64,000 bases of DNA, taken from Astrobacterium formosum (GTDB taxonomy: Bacteria; Pseudomonadota; Alphaproteobacteria; Rhizobiales; Xanthobacteraceae). The DNA lies in contig JAVDCA010000003.1 of the NCBI GenBank assembly GCA_030848545.1, positions 248,001-312,000 on the forward strand. The letters are read 5' to 3'. The first letter of the stretch is position 1, and each line of letters starts with the position of its first letter. Positions 18,138-27,041 of the stretch are shown here, piece after piece. A program made the position numbers and the translations under genes. Below the pieces are notes generated by a model, which was given only the letters and a program-made list of their open reading frames with translations, searched no databases and was not told the origin of the DNA.

Positions 18138-18629
18138 ATGAAAATCGCCCTCTACGAACCTGATATCCCGCAGAATACCGGGACGATCCTGCGCCTCGCC
18201 GCCTGCCTCGGCGTCGGCGCCCACCTGATCGAACCGGCCGGGTTCCCGGTCACCGACCGCGCCTTCCGCCGCGCCGGCATGGACTATCTCGACCATGTGG
18301 ACCTGACCCGGCACGCGTCATGGCCGGCCTTCGAGGCGTGGCGGCGGCAATGCCGGCTCAGGCTCGTCCTGTTCTCCACGCGCGCCGCCGACTGTTATCT
18401 CGACCACGCCTATGGGGCCGACGACATCCTCCTGTTCGGCCGCGAGTCGGCCGGGGTGCCGGAGGCTGTGCATCAGGCGGCGGATATCCGTCTGACCATC
18501 CCGATCCGGCCGGGTCTGCGTTCCCTCAACGTCGCCATGGCCTGCGCCATGGCGCTCGGCGAAGCCTTGCGGCAGACGGACAGAATGCCTTCGGCCGCTG
18601 CGACCTGCCCACCTCTCCCAACGGAATGA
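18138..18629 (+). CDS. trmL: tRNA (cytidine/uridine-34-2'-O)-methyltransferase TrmL
   Basis: A 163-residue SPOUT-class RNA methyltransferase. Family segments are MKIALYEPDIPQNTGTILRLAACLG at the N-terminus, DDILLFGRESAGVP (about 95-108) and IPIRPGLRSLNVAMACAMALGEAL at the knotted SAM site. It methylates the wobble ribose of certain leucine tRNAs. ATG 18138 gives the family N-terminus; the longer open frame upstream is Arg/Gly-rich and unsupported. No clear ribosome site precedes it. Confidence 0.94.
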   Translation: MKIALYEPDIPQNTGTILRLAACLGVGAHLIEPAGFPVTDRAFRRAGMDYLDHVDLTRHASWPAFEAWRRQCRLRLVLFSTRAADCYLDHAYGADDILLFGRESAGVPEAVHQAADIRLTIPIRPGLRSLNVAMACAMALGEALRQTDRMPSAAATCPPLPTE

Positions 18630-18742
18630 CCCTCCGGGCCGCATATGTGCTAACGCGGACAGGACCCCGCGATCGCGCGGCTTCAATTCAACGTTAATGC
18701 CGGTCTGCAAATTTTACTGTCCTGACGCCAGAGGGACAGATT

Positions 18743-20461
18743 GTGTTTCATTTTCCAAAGCTTGGCCTGGGCTGGTCGGCCCTGGCGACATTGCTCTCCG
18801 GCACCTGCGCGCTCGCGGCCGACCTGACGCCGTTGCCCGTCAAGGCGCCTCCGCCGCCGGCCACCGCGAGCTGGTCCGGCTTCTATGTCGGCGGGCACAT
18901 CGGCTTGGCGCGCGGCGACAGCCACGTCGGCGACCCCTTCGGGGCATCGATCTTCGGCGACGATGTGGCGACCCCCGGTTTCCTCGGTGGCGCGACCGCC
19001 GGCTACAATTGGCAGATGGGCGCCTTCGTGTTCGGCATCGAAGGCGACTTCAGCCTTGCCGATCTCTCCGGCACCAGCACATGTTTTGCGTATTCGGGCA
19101 CGTTCGTGTCGTCGAACTGCAATGCCAAGACCGATTGGTTCGCGACCATCACGGGACGCGTCGGACATGTCCTGGGCCCGAAGGGGCGCACGCTGGTCTA
19201 TGCCAAAGGCGGCGTCGCGTTCGCGCGCGACCACCTCGACGTGTCGGTCAACAATCAGTTCATCGGCGGCGGCGTTCCGGCCGCGACCGCCATTGCGAGT
19301 TCCGCCACTGCGACCGGCTGGACCGTGGGCATCGGCCTCGAGCAGGCCCTGACGCCGGCCTGGTCGGTCAAGGCCGAATACGACTATCTGGATTTCGGCC
19401 GCTACGACGCCGCCAATCCGCCGAGCGCCAGCGTCAATACGCTCGGCGACGTCACCGCGGTCACCTCGGCGACCACGGCCGGCGTCGATCAGACCGTCCA
19501 CATGATGAAGTTCGGTTTGAACTACCGCTGGGGCGCCGACCCGCACGCGACCTGGAGGCCGTCGCCGGTCGCAATGCCGACGCCCACATTGGCGTCGCAA
19601 GGCTGGGTTTTCGAGATCGGAGCCCGCTACTGGTATTCGACCGGCGGCTTCCAGAAGGACCTGCCCGCCTATGCGCAATCATCCACGAGCCTGGTTTCGC
19701 GGCTCACCTATGACGGTGTGAGCGGACACTCAGGCGAAATCTTCGGCCGCATCGACAGTCCGTGGGGCCCGTTCGTGAAAGGGCTTGCCGGCCTCGGGCG
19801 CACCGACGGCGGCAACATGAACGACGAAGATTGGGGCCTCGATTCGCCCCCGACCGCCTATTCCAACACGCTGTCCAGCCTCATCGACAACGACATGAAA
19901 TACGCGACCGTCGATCTCGGCCACAGCTTCCTGCGCGGAGCCGGCTACAAGGTCGGCGCCTTCGTGGGCTACAACTACTATTACGAACGCTTCCAGGCCG
20001 ACGACTGCACCCAGATTTCCCTTCCGGCTTCGGGCATTTGCGCCCCGCCGATCGGCGGCACGCCGGTCATCACCGAAACCGACCGCTGGCATGCGCTGCG
20101 CGTCGGCGCCAATGCCGAAGTCATGCTTTTCGACCGCGTCAAGCTCAATGCCGACATCGCCTATCTGCCCTACGTGAAATTCTCCGGGGTCGACAATCAT
20201 TGGCTGCGCGACCTCGTCGTCGACGAGTCCGGCCACGGCCGCGGCGTCCAGGCCGAGCTGATCGTGTCCTACCAGGTGACGTCGCAATTGAGCATCGGCG
20301 CCGGCGGACGCTACTGGGCGGCGTGGACCACCCGCGGCAGCGACTGGTTCAACGGCGTCCTGGTCGATCGCACCGACACCTACCGGATGGAGCGCTACGG
20401 CACGCTGCTGCAGGCGAAATACCAGTTCGCACCGCCGACTGCTGCCGGGGCGGCGGACTGA
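18743..20461 (+). CDS. Outer-membrane protein with two beta-barrel domains
   Basis: A 572-residue protein beginning with GTG 18743 (7 bp after GAGGGAC). A signal peptide ends at CALAAD. The first half (about residues 30-260) is an Omp25/Omp31-type barrel: SWSGFYVGGHIG near its start and FGLNYRWGADP near its end. After a short linker a second barrel of about 300 residues begins with WVFEIGARYWYSTGGFQ and ends in an amphipathic strand with YQFAPP. Most relatives of the first domain are single barrels of about 250 residues, so this looks like a tandem fusion. The C-terminal domain resembles other eight-to-ten-strand outer-membrane barrels; its function is unknown. Confidence 0.82.
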   Translation: MFHFPKLGLGWSALATLLSGTCALAADLTPLPVKAPPPPATASWSGFYVGGHIGLARGDSHVGDPFGASIFGDDVATPGFLGGATAGYNWQMGAFVFGIEGDFSLADLSGTSTCFAYSGTFVSSNCNAKTDWFATITGRVGHVLGPKGRTLVYAKGGVAFARDHLDVSVNNQFIGGGVPAATAIASSATATGWTVGIGLEQALTPAWSVKAEYDYLDFGRYDAANPPSASVNTLGDVTAVTSATTAGVDQTVHMMKFGLNYRWGADPHATWRPSPVAMPTPTLASQGWVFEIGARYWYSTGGFQKDLPAYAQSSTSLVSRLTYDGVSGHSGEIFGRIDSPWGPFVKGLAGLGRTDGGNMNDEDWGLDSPPTAYSNTLSSLIDNDMKYATVDLGHSFLRGAGYKVGAFVGYNYYYERFQADDCTQISLPASGICAPPIGGTPVITETDRWHALRVGANAEVMLFDRVKLNADIAYLPYVKFSGVDNHWLRDLVVDESGHGRGVQAELIVSYQVTSQLSIGAGGRYWAAWTTRGSDWFNGVLVDRTDTYRMERYGTLLQAKYQFAPPTAAGAAD

Positions 20462-20605
20462 ACGGTCGCGCTTGTGCCGGCAGGGCAGCCATATCGCTGA
20501 CGAGCCGGCGTCCCGCCTGAGCCGACCCGCAGACAAACACCTCCCGTCGCGCTAAATGAGCGACGGCATCAAGCCCGATGCCGTGGTGACGACGCGGAAA
20601 ATCCC

Positions 20606-21508
20606 ATGACTTCTCCCCCGCCCGCGGTGGCCGTGCTGGACGCGCGCAAGGCCCGTGCCCGCGCCTGGTTCGAGGCGCTGCGCGACGACATCTGCGCCGC
20701 CTTCGAGGCCCTGGAGGACGAGGCGCCGGCATCGCTCTACGGCGATGCCGCCGGCCGCTTCGTGCGCACGCCATGGAGTCGCACCGACCACACCGGCGCC
20801 GCCGGCGGCGGCGGCATGATGGCGATGATGAAGGGCCGCCTGTTCGAGAAGGTGGGCGTGCACGTCTCCACCGTCCACGGCGAGTTCGCGCCCGAATTCC
20901 GCAAGGACATCCCCGGCGTCGACACCGATCCGCGCTTCTGGGCGTCCGGCATCTCGCTGATCGCGCACCTCGCGAACCCGCACGTGCCGGCCGTGCACAT
21001 GAACACCCGCTTCGTGGTCACGTCCAAGGCCTGGTTCGGCGGCGGCGCCGACCTCACCCCGGTGCTCGACCGCCGTCGCACCCAGGACGATCCCGACACG
21101 GTCGCATTCCACGCCGCCATGCGGGCGGCCTGCGAGGAGAACCCCGCCGTCGCCCCCTATGACAGGTTCAAGGCCTGGTGCGACGAGTACTTTTTCCTCA
21201 AGCACCGCAACGAGCCGCGCGGCGTCGGCGGGATTTTTTACGACTGGCTCGATTCGGGCGACTGGGACGCCGACTTCGCCTTTACGCAGAGCGTCGGCCG
21301 CGCCTTCCTGGCGGTCTATCCGGAACTCGTCCGGCGCAACATGGCGAGCCGGTGGAGCGATGCCGAGCGCGACGAGCAGCTCATCCGCCGCGGCCGTTAC
21401 GTGGAATTCAACCTCCTCCACGATCGCGGCACCGTGTTCGGGCTCAGGACCGGGGGCAATGTGGCCGCGATCCTGTCCTCCCTGCCACCGCTGGTGAAGT
21501 GGCCATAA
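20606..21508 (+). CDS. hemF: Oxygen-dependent coproporphyrinogen III oxidase
   Basis: A 300-residue protein of full HemF length. The conserved block [18 protein letters not shown], the [13 protein letters not shown] stretch and [33 protein letters not shown] are diagnostic. It converts coproporphyrinogen III to protoporphyrinogen IX with oxygen in haem synthesis. It lies 144 bp after an outer-membrane protein gene and is followed by another, so it is probably transcribed alone. I found no obvious FNR-type TTGAT-N4-ATCAA site upstream. Confidence 0.97.
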   Translation: MTSPPPAVAVLDARKARARAWFEALRDDICAAFEALEDEAPASLYGDAAGRFVRTPWSRTDHTGAAGGGGMMAMMKGRLFEKVGVHVSTVHGEFAPEFRKDIPGVDTDPRFWASGISLIAHLANPHVPAVHMNTRFVVTSKAWFGGGADLTPVLDRRRTQDDPDTVAFHAAMRAACEENPAVAPYDRFKAWCDEYFFLKHRNEPRGVGGIFYDWLDSGDWDADFAFTQSVGRAFLAVYPELVRRNMASRWSDAERDEQLIRRGRYVEFNLLHDRGTVFGLRTGGNVAAILSSLPPLVKWP

Positions 21509-21683
21509 AGGATTCGTGTCCTGGCGGGCAAAGTGTCTGGATTGCGACCAAAGATTGTCGCAAACGGGCAACAGTCGCCCGAATTCGCAATTCAGACGCG
21601 CAATCCCGTATTGAATCGCCTGTCCTGACCCCGGACCTCTGTTAGTGTTTTCCCAGATGATTTGCGCTGGAGGGGGACTTCCC

Positions 21684-22466
21684 ATGCGAACCACCATCAC
21701 TGGGTTTTTGTCCGCGGGCGTGATTGCGTTTTCGTTTGCGGCGTCGGCGGCCGACATGCCCGTCAAGGCTCCGGTCCCCATGGTGGCGCCGGCGCAGTAC
21801 TACAACTGGACCGGCTTTTACTCGGCCACCGGCCTGGGCGGCGCCTGGAGCGATGTCAACGGGACCTATGTGGGCCCCACGGCGCTCGGCGCCTCCCTCA
21901 ACAATGATGGCAGCAAGTTCAATTATGCCAGCATCATCGGTGCCCAGTATCAGTTCGGCAACTGGGTGATCGGCATCGAGGGTGCCTACAACAAGCTCCT
22001 GAACAAGGAGTACGACACGACCAACAGCATCACCGCCGACTGTTTCGGCACACCCGCCATTGCGGGCATCACCTGCGCATCGCGGGTGGACAATATCTGG
22101 ACGGTCGGCGCCCGGCTCGGCTACGCCTGGGACCGCTGGATGGTGTACGGCACCGGCGGCTACGCCAACGGCAAGGTCTACAGCAAGATCATCTCGACCC
22201 CGACCGGCGGCTTGTTCACCGACACCGACCAGCGCCACAGCGGCTGGTATGCGGGCGTCGGCGCCGAATATTACCTCACCAAGTTCCTGTGGTCCGACCT
22301 GATCCTCGGCCTCGAGTATCAGCACATCGACCTCGGCACCGAACGGCACCTCGACACGATCGGCGTCGGCGACGATGTGGATTACGACGCCACGGTGGAC
22401 ATCGTCCGGGCCCGCCTGGTCTTCAAGTGGACGCCGGGACCGGCGGCGGTGTCGAGCCGGTACTGA
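21684..22466 (+). CDS. Omp25/Omp31-family outer-membrane porin-like protein
   Basis: A 260-residue protein with a signal peptide (cut after FAASAAD) and a single eight-stranded barrel. Typical pieces are MPVKAP just after cleavage, YNWTGFYSATGLGGAWS, YQFGNWVIGIEGAY, WTVGARLGYAWDRWMVYGTGGYA, and a terminal strand ending in FKW. ATG 21684 is preceded by GGAGGGGGA. It belongs to the same family as the genes at 18743 and 24244. These are abundant surface proteins in Rhizobiales; the transported substrate, if any, is unknown. A strong terminator follows. Confidence 0.9.
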   Translation: MRTTITGFLSAGVIAFSFAASAADMPVKAPVPMVAPAQYYNWTGFYSATGLGGAWSDVNGTYVGPTALGASLNNDGSKFNYASIIGAQYQFGNWVIGIEGAYNKLLNKEYDTTNSITADCFGTPAIAGITCASRVDNIWTVGARLGYAWDRWMVYGTGGYANGKVYSKIISTPTGGLFTDTDQRHSGWYAGVGAEYYLTKFLWSDLILGLEYQHIDLGTERHLDTIGVGDDVDYDATVDIVRARLVFKWTPGPAAVSSRY

Positions 22467-22502
22467 CGAGATACGCTGCCGACACTACTCAACTCGGCAT
22501 GG

Positions 22503-22530
22503 AACGGCCCGGGCACCCGCCCGGGCCGTT
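22503..22530 (+). terminator. Terminator after the Omp25/31 gene
   Basis: A perfect 12-bp stem AACGGCCCGGGC / GCCCGGGCCGTT with an ACCC loop, starting 37 bp after the stop at 22466, followed by a short T-rich stretch (TGCTTCG). Confidence 0.75.
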
Positions 22531-22667
22531 TGCTTCGTGAGGACGAGGCCGTTCATGCCCCCTGCATTGGTGAAACCCATGCTTGCGTGCCACGTTTGCC
22601 TTCGTGACGCCCTTGTCATGCACGCATCCTAATCTTCGCGACACAACGAACAACGAGGAGACCCGAG

Positions 22668-22982
22668 ATGGCATTCGAACCCGGCGACGTCGTCATGCTC
22701 AAATCAGGAGGCCCGTCCATGACGGTGGTGTCGGCAGCGGAGGACGAAATCACCTGCCTGTGGTTCGGTGACGAAGGCGAGTTGTTCCGCGAAGCCATTC
22801 CGGCCATCGCCCTCGAATCCGTCTTCTCCGCCATCGGCGACGACGAGGAGGAAGAGGACGAGGAAAACGAAGACGAGGACGCCGAGGACAAAGACGACGA
22901 CGAGGAGGATGACGAGGAAGAGGAAGACGAAGAGGACGATGAAGACGAGCCGGCAAAGTCCTCCAAGAAGCGGGCGAAGTGA
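22668..22982 (+). CDS. DUF2158 (YodC-type) protein with long acidic tail
   Basis: A 104-residue protein. Residues 1-45 match the DUF2158/YodC domain: FEPGDVVMLKSGGPSMTV followed by EITCLWF, a small beta fold. Residues about 58-92 are almost wholly Asp and Glu, and the last ten (SSKKRAK) are basic. The known domain is normally 60-80 residues long without this tail. ATG 22668 follows GAGGAGAC. The tail could bind basic proteins or metals, but nothing here shows that. The GAC/GAG/GAA repeats are also prone to length change. Confidence 0.8.
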   Translation: MAFEPGDVVMLKSGGPSMTVVSAAEDEITCLWFGDEGELFREAIPAIALESVFSAIGDDEEEEDEENEDEDAEDKDDDEEDDEEEEDEEDDEDEPAKSSKKRAK

Positions 22983-23165
22983 ATCCCCTCGCCCAGGTAA
23001 GCGCAGCAGGCCCCCTGCCTTATTCCGACTTTCATTGACCTTGACCGTCGTCCTGAGTCATGGCCAACGACCGCTGGTATTACGAACTCCGATAGAATCG
23101 GCACTTTTCCGGGCTCGCCGCTATTGCGGCGCCCGGAACGACCAACTCGACCGCCGGCTGCGATA

Positions 23166-23993
23166 TCAGCCTCGCAGTGCGCCGGCGATCATCACGGCGC
23201 CCCCGAACGCGACGACCACGTCGAGGATCACGGCGTGGACATGGACCGGCAGCCGCTCGACCAGGGCGCGCGCCAGGAAGGCGGCCGGAAACGCGACGGC
23301 ACCGATCAACACCGCGACGACGACCACCTGTGCGGTGACAGCCCCGGCGACGCCGAACACCGCCACCTTGACGATGCCGATGCCGATAGTGACCGCCGCG
23401 TCGGTGGCGATCACGGCCGCGCCCTCGAGCCCGGCCGCCATCAGCATGGACAGGAGCATGATGCCGGCGCCCGACGTGCCCCCGACCACGACGCCCCAGC
23501 CGACGGCGGTGGCCGCGAGCCCGCGAGCGCCCAGCCGATGCCCGCGCCGCTTGAGGATGCGCCGCAGCGGCACCGACGCGACCATCATGCCGCCGATCAC
23601 CAGGAGGGCGCCCCGGCTGGTCAGGAGCGTGTAACCGTAGGCACCGAGCGCGCAGGTCGGCGCGGCGCACAGGAACACGATCGCGGCCCGCCGCAGGTCG
23701 ATGGCCTTGCGATAGGCGGTCGCCCGGCCCGCATTGGTGGCGAGCGCCGACAGGGCGATGATGGGCACCACCGGCTCGGGTCCGACGATCGGCACCAGGA
23801 CCAGCGGCATCAGGGCGCCGGTCCCGTAGCCTGCCACCCCACCGACCACAGCGGCGAACAGCGCCATGGCTGCGATGATGAGGATCTGGGCGAGGGAGAT
23901 ATCGGCGAGTGCGGCGGCCACCAGAGTGTCCGGCGAGTGTAGACGGGCCGCCACCTTCGTCGTCCTGGCCGCCGTTGACAAGCCCGCGCGCAC
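23166..23993 (-). CDS. TauE/SafE-family sulfite/anion exporter-like permease
   Basis: A hydrophobic protein of about 250-275 residues with eight likely membrane helices in two halves, as in TauE/SafE (DUF81) permeases. The N-terminal repeat VVGGVAGYGTGALMPLVLVPIVG and the second VVGGTSGAGIMLLSMLMAAGLEG carry the family Gly motifs. The start is uncertain: GTG 23993 gives 275 residues, and an in-frame GTG at 23921 gives a length closer to the family norm. Members export sulfite, sulfoacetate or related anions; the substrate is unknown. It converges with the DUF2158 gene. Confidence 0.85.
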   Translation of the reverse strand: MRAGLSTAARTTKVAARLHSPDTLVAAALADISLAQILIIAAMALFAAVVGGVAGYGTGALMPLVLVPIVGPEPVVPIIALSALATNAGRATAYRKAIDLRRAAIVFLCAAPTCALGAYGYTLLTSRGALLVIGGMMVASVPLRRILKRRGHRLGARGLAATAVGWGVVVGGTSGAGIMLLSMLMAAGLEGAAVIATDAAVTIGIGIVKVAVFGVAGAVTAQVVVVAVLIGAVAFPAAFLARALVERLPVHVHAVILDVVVAFGGAVMIAGALRG

Positions 23994-24243
23994 CCGAGCG
24001 CATTTGGTTCCAGAGGCGTGTAAATTTTTTTGGTTCCCGCATGCCGCGGTTAGTGTCGAAAAGTAGACGAACAGATGCCGGAACTTGGGAGCTTCTGTGA
24101 CGAGGTTGGGAACTTAGTGACTTCTAGGCCACAGCCAATTTCCATTCGGTGAATACATGGTGGAATTCCGCGAATACAACGTATCGATATTCGCCAGATG
24201 GCGTTAAGCCGTCTGTCAACGCAGAGCACGGAGGTTTCCCCCA

Positions 24244-24996
24244 ATGCGTCACACCCTCAAGACAATTGCTTTGGCGGCCGGCGTCAGCCTGGCTGCCCTT
24301 TCGACCGGCTTTGCGGCCGATCTCGGCGCCCGCCCGGTCTACAAGGCGCCGCCCGCCCCGGCACCGATGTTCTCGTGGACCGGCTTCTACATCGGCGCCC
24401 ACGCCGGCTACGGCTGGGGCAACAACGACTTCACCGACAATACTATCGGCGGCTTCGTCGGCCCGGCCGGCGCCACCTACGGCAACGACACCGACGGTTT
24501 CTTCGGCGGTGGCCAGGCCGGCTTCGACTACCAGTTTGCTCCCAACTGGGTGCTCGGTATCGAGGGCCAGATCTCCGGCGGCAAGATCGACGGCAGCACG
24601 AACTATGTTCCGGGGACGACGTCGTTCTCGAACGACGCCAAGTGGCTCGCCTCGGTCACCGGCCGGCTCGGTTTCACCCCGGGCGGCAGCAACTGGCTGA
24701 TCTACGGCAAGGGCGGCGTCGCCTTTGCCGATCTCGAGCAGACCGTCTCGATTCCCGGCTTCTCGGTGTCGAACAGCGAGACACGTACGGGCTGGACGGC
24801 CGGTGCCGGCGTCGAATACGCGTTCCTGCCGAACCTGTCGGGCAAGATCGAGTATCAGTACTACGACTTCGGTTCGGAGACGTACGACTTCTCGCCCACC
24901 GCTTTTGCGGCTCCGTTCGAGGTCGACACCAACTTCCACACCATCAAGGCCGGCCTCAACTGGCGCTTCGGTGGTCTGGGCTTCGTCGGCCGCTGA
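24244..24996 (+). CDS. Omp25/Omp31-family outer-membrane porin-like protein
   Basis: A 250-residue barrel protein. The signal peptide ends FAAD; SWTGFYIGAHAGYGWGNNDFT opens the barrel and FHTIKAGLNWRFGG closes it. Between lie IYGKGGVAFAD and TGWTAGAGVEYAF, as in other family members. GGAGG precedes ATG 24244. A terminator follows 25 bp after the stop. The 250-bp upstream region has several A/T-rich patches and should hold a strong promoter, but I cannot fix its boxes. Confidence 0.92.
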   Translation: MRHTLKTIALAAGVSLAALSTGFAADLGARPVYKAPPAPAPMFSWTGFYIGAHAGYGWGNNDFTDNTIGGFVGPAGATYGNDTDGFFGGGQAGFDYQFAPNWVLGIEGQISGGKIDGSTNYVPGTTSFSNDAKWLASVTGRLGFTPGGSNWLIYGKGGVAFADLEQTVSIPGFSVSNSETRTGWTAGAGVEYAFLPNLSGKIEYQYYDFGSETYDFSPTAFAAPFEVDTNFHTIKAGLNWRFGGLGFVGR

Positions 24997-25020
24997 ACGC
25001 TAACAATCCTTCCTGTAGAG

Positions 25021-25050
25021 AAAACCCCGGGCTTCGGCCCGGGGTTTTTT
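25021..25050 (+). terminator. Strong terminator after the third Omp25/31 gene
   Basis: AAAACCCCGGGC-TTCG-GCCCGGGGTTTTTT: a perfect stem, a TTCG loop and six T. The A and T tracts also make it usable on the minus strand for the convergent WbsX-FkbM gene, which ends 17 bp away. Confidence 0.93.
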
Positions 25051-25066
25051 CATGCCGGCACCACCG

Positions 25067-27031
25067 TCACGCCGATGCAAGGCGTCCCTGAAGTGCCGGC
25101 GGAACGCACAGGTAGTTGAAGCCCAGCGTGAACAGGTCGTAGCCGTAGACCGAGAGGGCCTCGCGCAGCTTGCGCCGGTTCACTTTCAGGTATTCGGCAA
25201 GGATCACCGGCCGGCAACGCCCGATGATGCCGGCGGCACCGGCGAGTACTTCCAGTTCCATGCCCTCGGCGTCGATCTTCATGAGGTCGACGCGATCGAA
25301 GCCAAAACCGTCGAGCGCGGCCATGCGCACGTATTCGCGGCGACGCGCATCATGGCCTCGCGCCTGGTCGAGGCGCTCGCGCTGGACACCGCCGAATTCG
25401 ACGCTTCCGAAATTCATCCGCTTATCGTAGTCGAATTGCGGCACCTCGATCACGCCTTCGCGGTCGCCCACCGCGACGTGATGGCAGAACACCTGGGTGA
25501 GCCCGTTGAGCGCCACCGAGCCGCACAGCATGTCGAAGATGACGCGCTGCGCCTCGAAGGCGTGGACCTTGCCCTTCGGGCCGGCGATCCGCGCCAACGC
25601 CAAGGCGAAGCAACCGAAATTGGCGCCGACATCGATGACGACAGGATCGGGCCCCAGTTCCGCCAGGAGGCTCCCCAGGACGGCGATTTCGGCATGGTCG
25701 GGAGCCCGGCCGGTCGCGAGCAGCGCCCCGGTTTGGTTGACGTCGTGACGATTGACCACCATCGGCCCATAGATGGTCGGCAGAACGATGCTGAACGGGA
25801 CTGCTCCGTTCATGGATGCGGACTGCGGCGCAACCAACGGACACGCCGGCGTCGGATCGACGGCATCGTCCGCATCCGCCTGCGCCTCGGCATCCAGCTC
25901 GGCCGCGACGCTCCGGCACATGGCCTCGATCTCTTCGTTCCGGTCTTCGGTCCGCCGCGGATCGGCAGCCACGGTCGCTCCGACGGAGCGGGTGCGCAAA
26001 ACATAACGGCCGCGATCGATGCCCTGCCGGGTGGCATTCAGGAGGGCGTCGCCCGAACGGGTCGACGGTTCGATCTCGCTGCCTCTGGTGCGGTCGTTCC
26101 AGGAATCGAGAAAGACCAGCTGCTCGTCGGGAGCAAAACGGCTCGCCACCCATACCATGCTGGTCTCGATGAACGCCTTGTAGGTCTTCACGTTGCCGGC
26201 GACGAGCGTGGTCGAACCTTCGTAGGGATGATGCGGCCAATCGGAGAAGGCCGCAAAGACGCGCGGCAGGACCTTGCCGCGGCGGCGGCGGCCGGTCAGT
26301 CGGCTGTTGACGAAATGATCATAGGCGAAACGTTTGTCGGCAATCAGCGCGCTGTCCTTGAGGCCGGCAGTGACTTCGAAGAAGTCGAGACCGGTGGGCT
26401 TCGCCAGCGATGCGCAGGAGTGCCATTCGGACGGATCGGGATCGACAAGGGCGTCGAATCCGGCCGCGACGAGGTCGCCGGCGGGATCGGCCATGCGGTT
26501 GGCGATCAGCGTGAGGCGCGGCAGACCGACAGCGGCAGCTGCGGCCCGCACCACGGCGACGAAGGCCGCCGGATCTCCGAGATGCCCGGTCGCGTTGACG
26601 ACGACGACGACTCGGTCCTGGTTCCGCACCGCCGCACACGCGGCCATCGCCTGCATGGCCGCTTCGGCATCGGTGCGCTGGCCGTCGAGATCGGCGGCCA
26701 CCTCGTTCCACCAGCGGAAGCCGAATTCGAAATCGCTCTCCTGCATGGCGGCGAACACGTCGGCGTCTTGCGCATAGATGCCGTCCGCGCCTTTGCGGCA
26801 ATCGACCACGAAACCGTCGATGCCGGTCGCCTTGGCGGCATCGACCAGGGGGCGGGCGTGGGCGGCAACCGCGAGGTCGTAGGTGCCGAAAACGGACGGA
26901 ATGCCGACCGGAGGCTGGAATTGGCCGAGTGGCGGCACCAGCACAGAGCGCCAGATGTCGTCGGCGGTGACGCCGGCGGCGGGGCGGCCTTGGAAGCGGG
27001 CGTCGAAAAAGGCGAGCACCTTGACCGGCAT
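25067..27031 (-). CDS. WbsX-like glycan enzyme fused to FkbM methyltransferase
   Basis: A 654-residue two-domain protein. The first part (about 1-330) matches the WbsX/GH99-like family: DGFVVDCRKG, FRWWNEV, PRVFAAFSDWPHHPYEG and the terminal PDEQLVFLDSWND, cognate to the family's NAWNEW. The second part (about 420-640) is an FkbM SAM-dependent methyltransferase: VVIDVGANFGCFALALA, KVHAFEAQ, then MKIDAEGMELEVLAG. Such domains build and cap surface polysaccharide. ATG 27031 follows TAGGAG. The upstream GT9-like gene ends 10 bp before, so they form an operon. Specific sugar and acceptor are unknown. Confidence 0.85.
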   Translation of the reverse strand: MPVKVLAFFDARFQGRPAAGVTADDIWRSVLVPPLGQFQPPVGIPSVFGTYDLAVAAHARPLVDAAKATGIDGFVVDCRKGADGIYAQDADVFAAMQESDFEFGFRWWNEVAADLDGQRTDAEAAMQAMAACAAVRNQDRVVVVVNATGHLGDPAAFVAVVRAAAAAVGLPRLTLIANRMADPAGDLVAAGFDALVDPDPSEWHSCASLAKPTGLDFFEVTAGLKDSALIADKRFAYDHFVNSRLTGRRRRGKVLPRVFAAFSDWPHHPYEGSTTLVAGNVKTYKAFIETSMVWVASRFAPDEQLVFLDSWNDRTRGSEIEPSTRSGDALLNATRQGIDRGRYVLRTRSVGATVAADPRRTEDRNEEIEAMCRSVAAELDAEAQADADDAVDPTPACPLVAPQSASMNGAVPFSIVLPTIYGPMVVNRHDVNQTGALLATGRAPDHAEIAVLGSLLAELGPDPVVIDVGANFGCFALALARIAGPKGKVHAFEAQRVIFDMLCGSVALNGLTQVFCHHVAVGDREGVIEVPQFDYDKRMNFGSVEFGGVQRERLDQARGHDARRREYVRMAALDGFGFDRVDLMKIDAEGMELEVLAGAAGIIGRCRPVILAEYLKVNRRKLREALSVYGYDLFTLGFNYLCVPPALQGRLASA

Positions 27032-27041
27032 CTGTTCACTC

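Noticed and set aside
20462-20605. FNR-type site in front of hemF
   Set aside because: No TTGAT-N4-ATCAA or close variant is present.
22616-23104. Poly-serine protein on the minus strand
   Set aside because: The Ser run is only the reverse reading of the Asp/Glu repeats in the DUF2158 gene.
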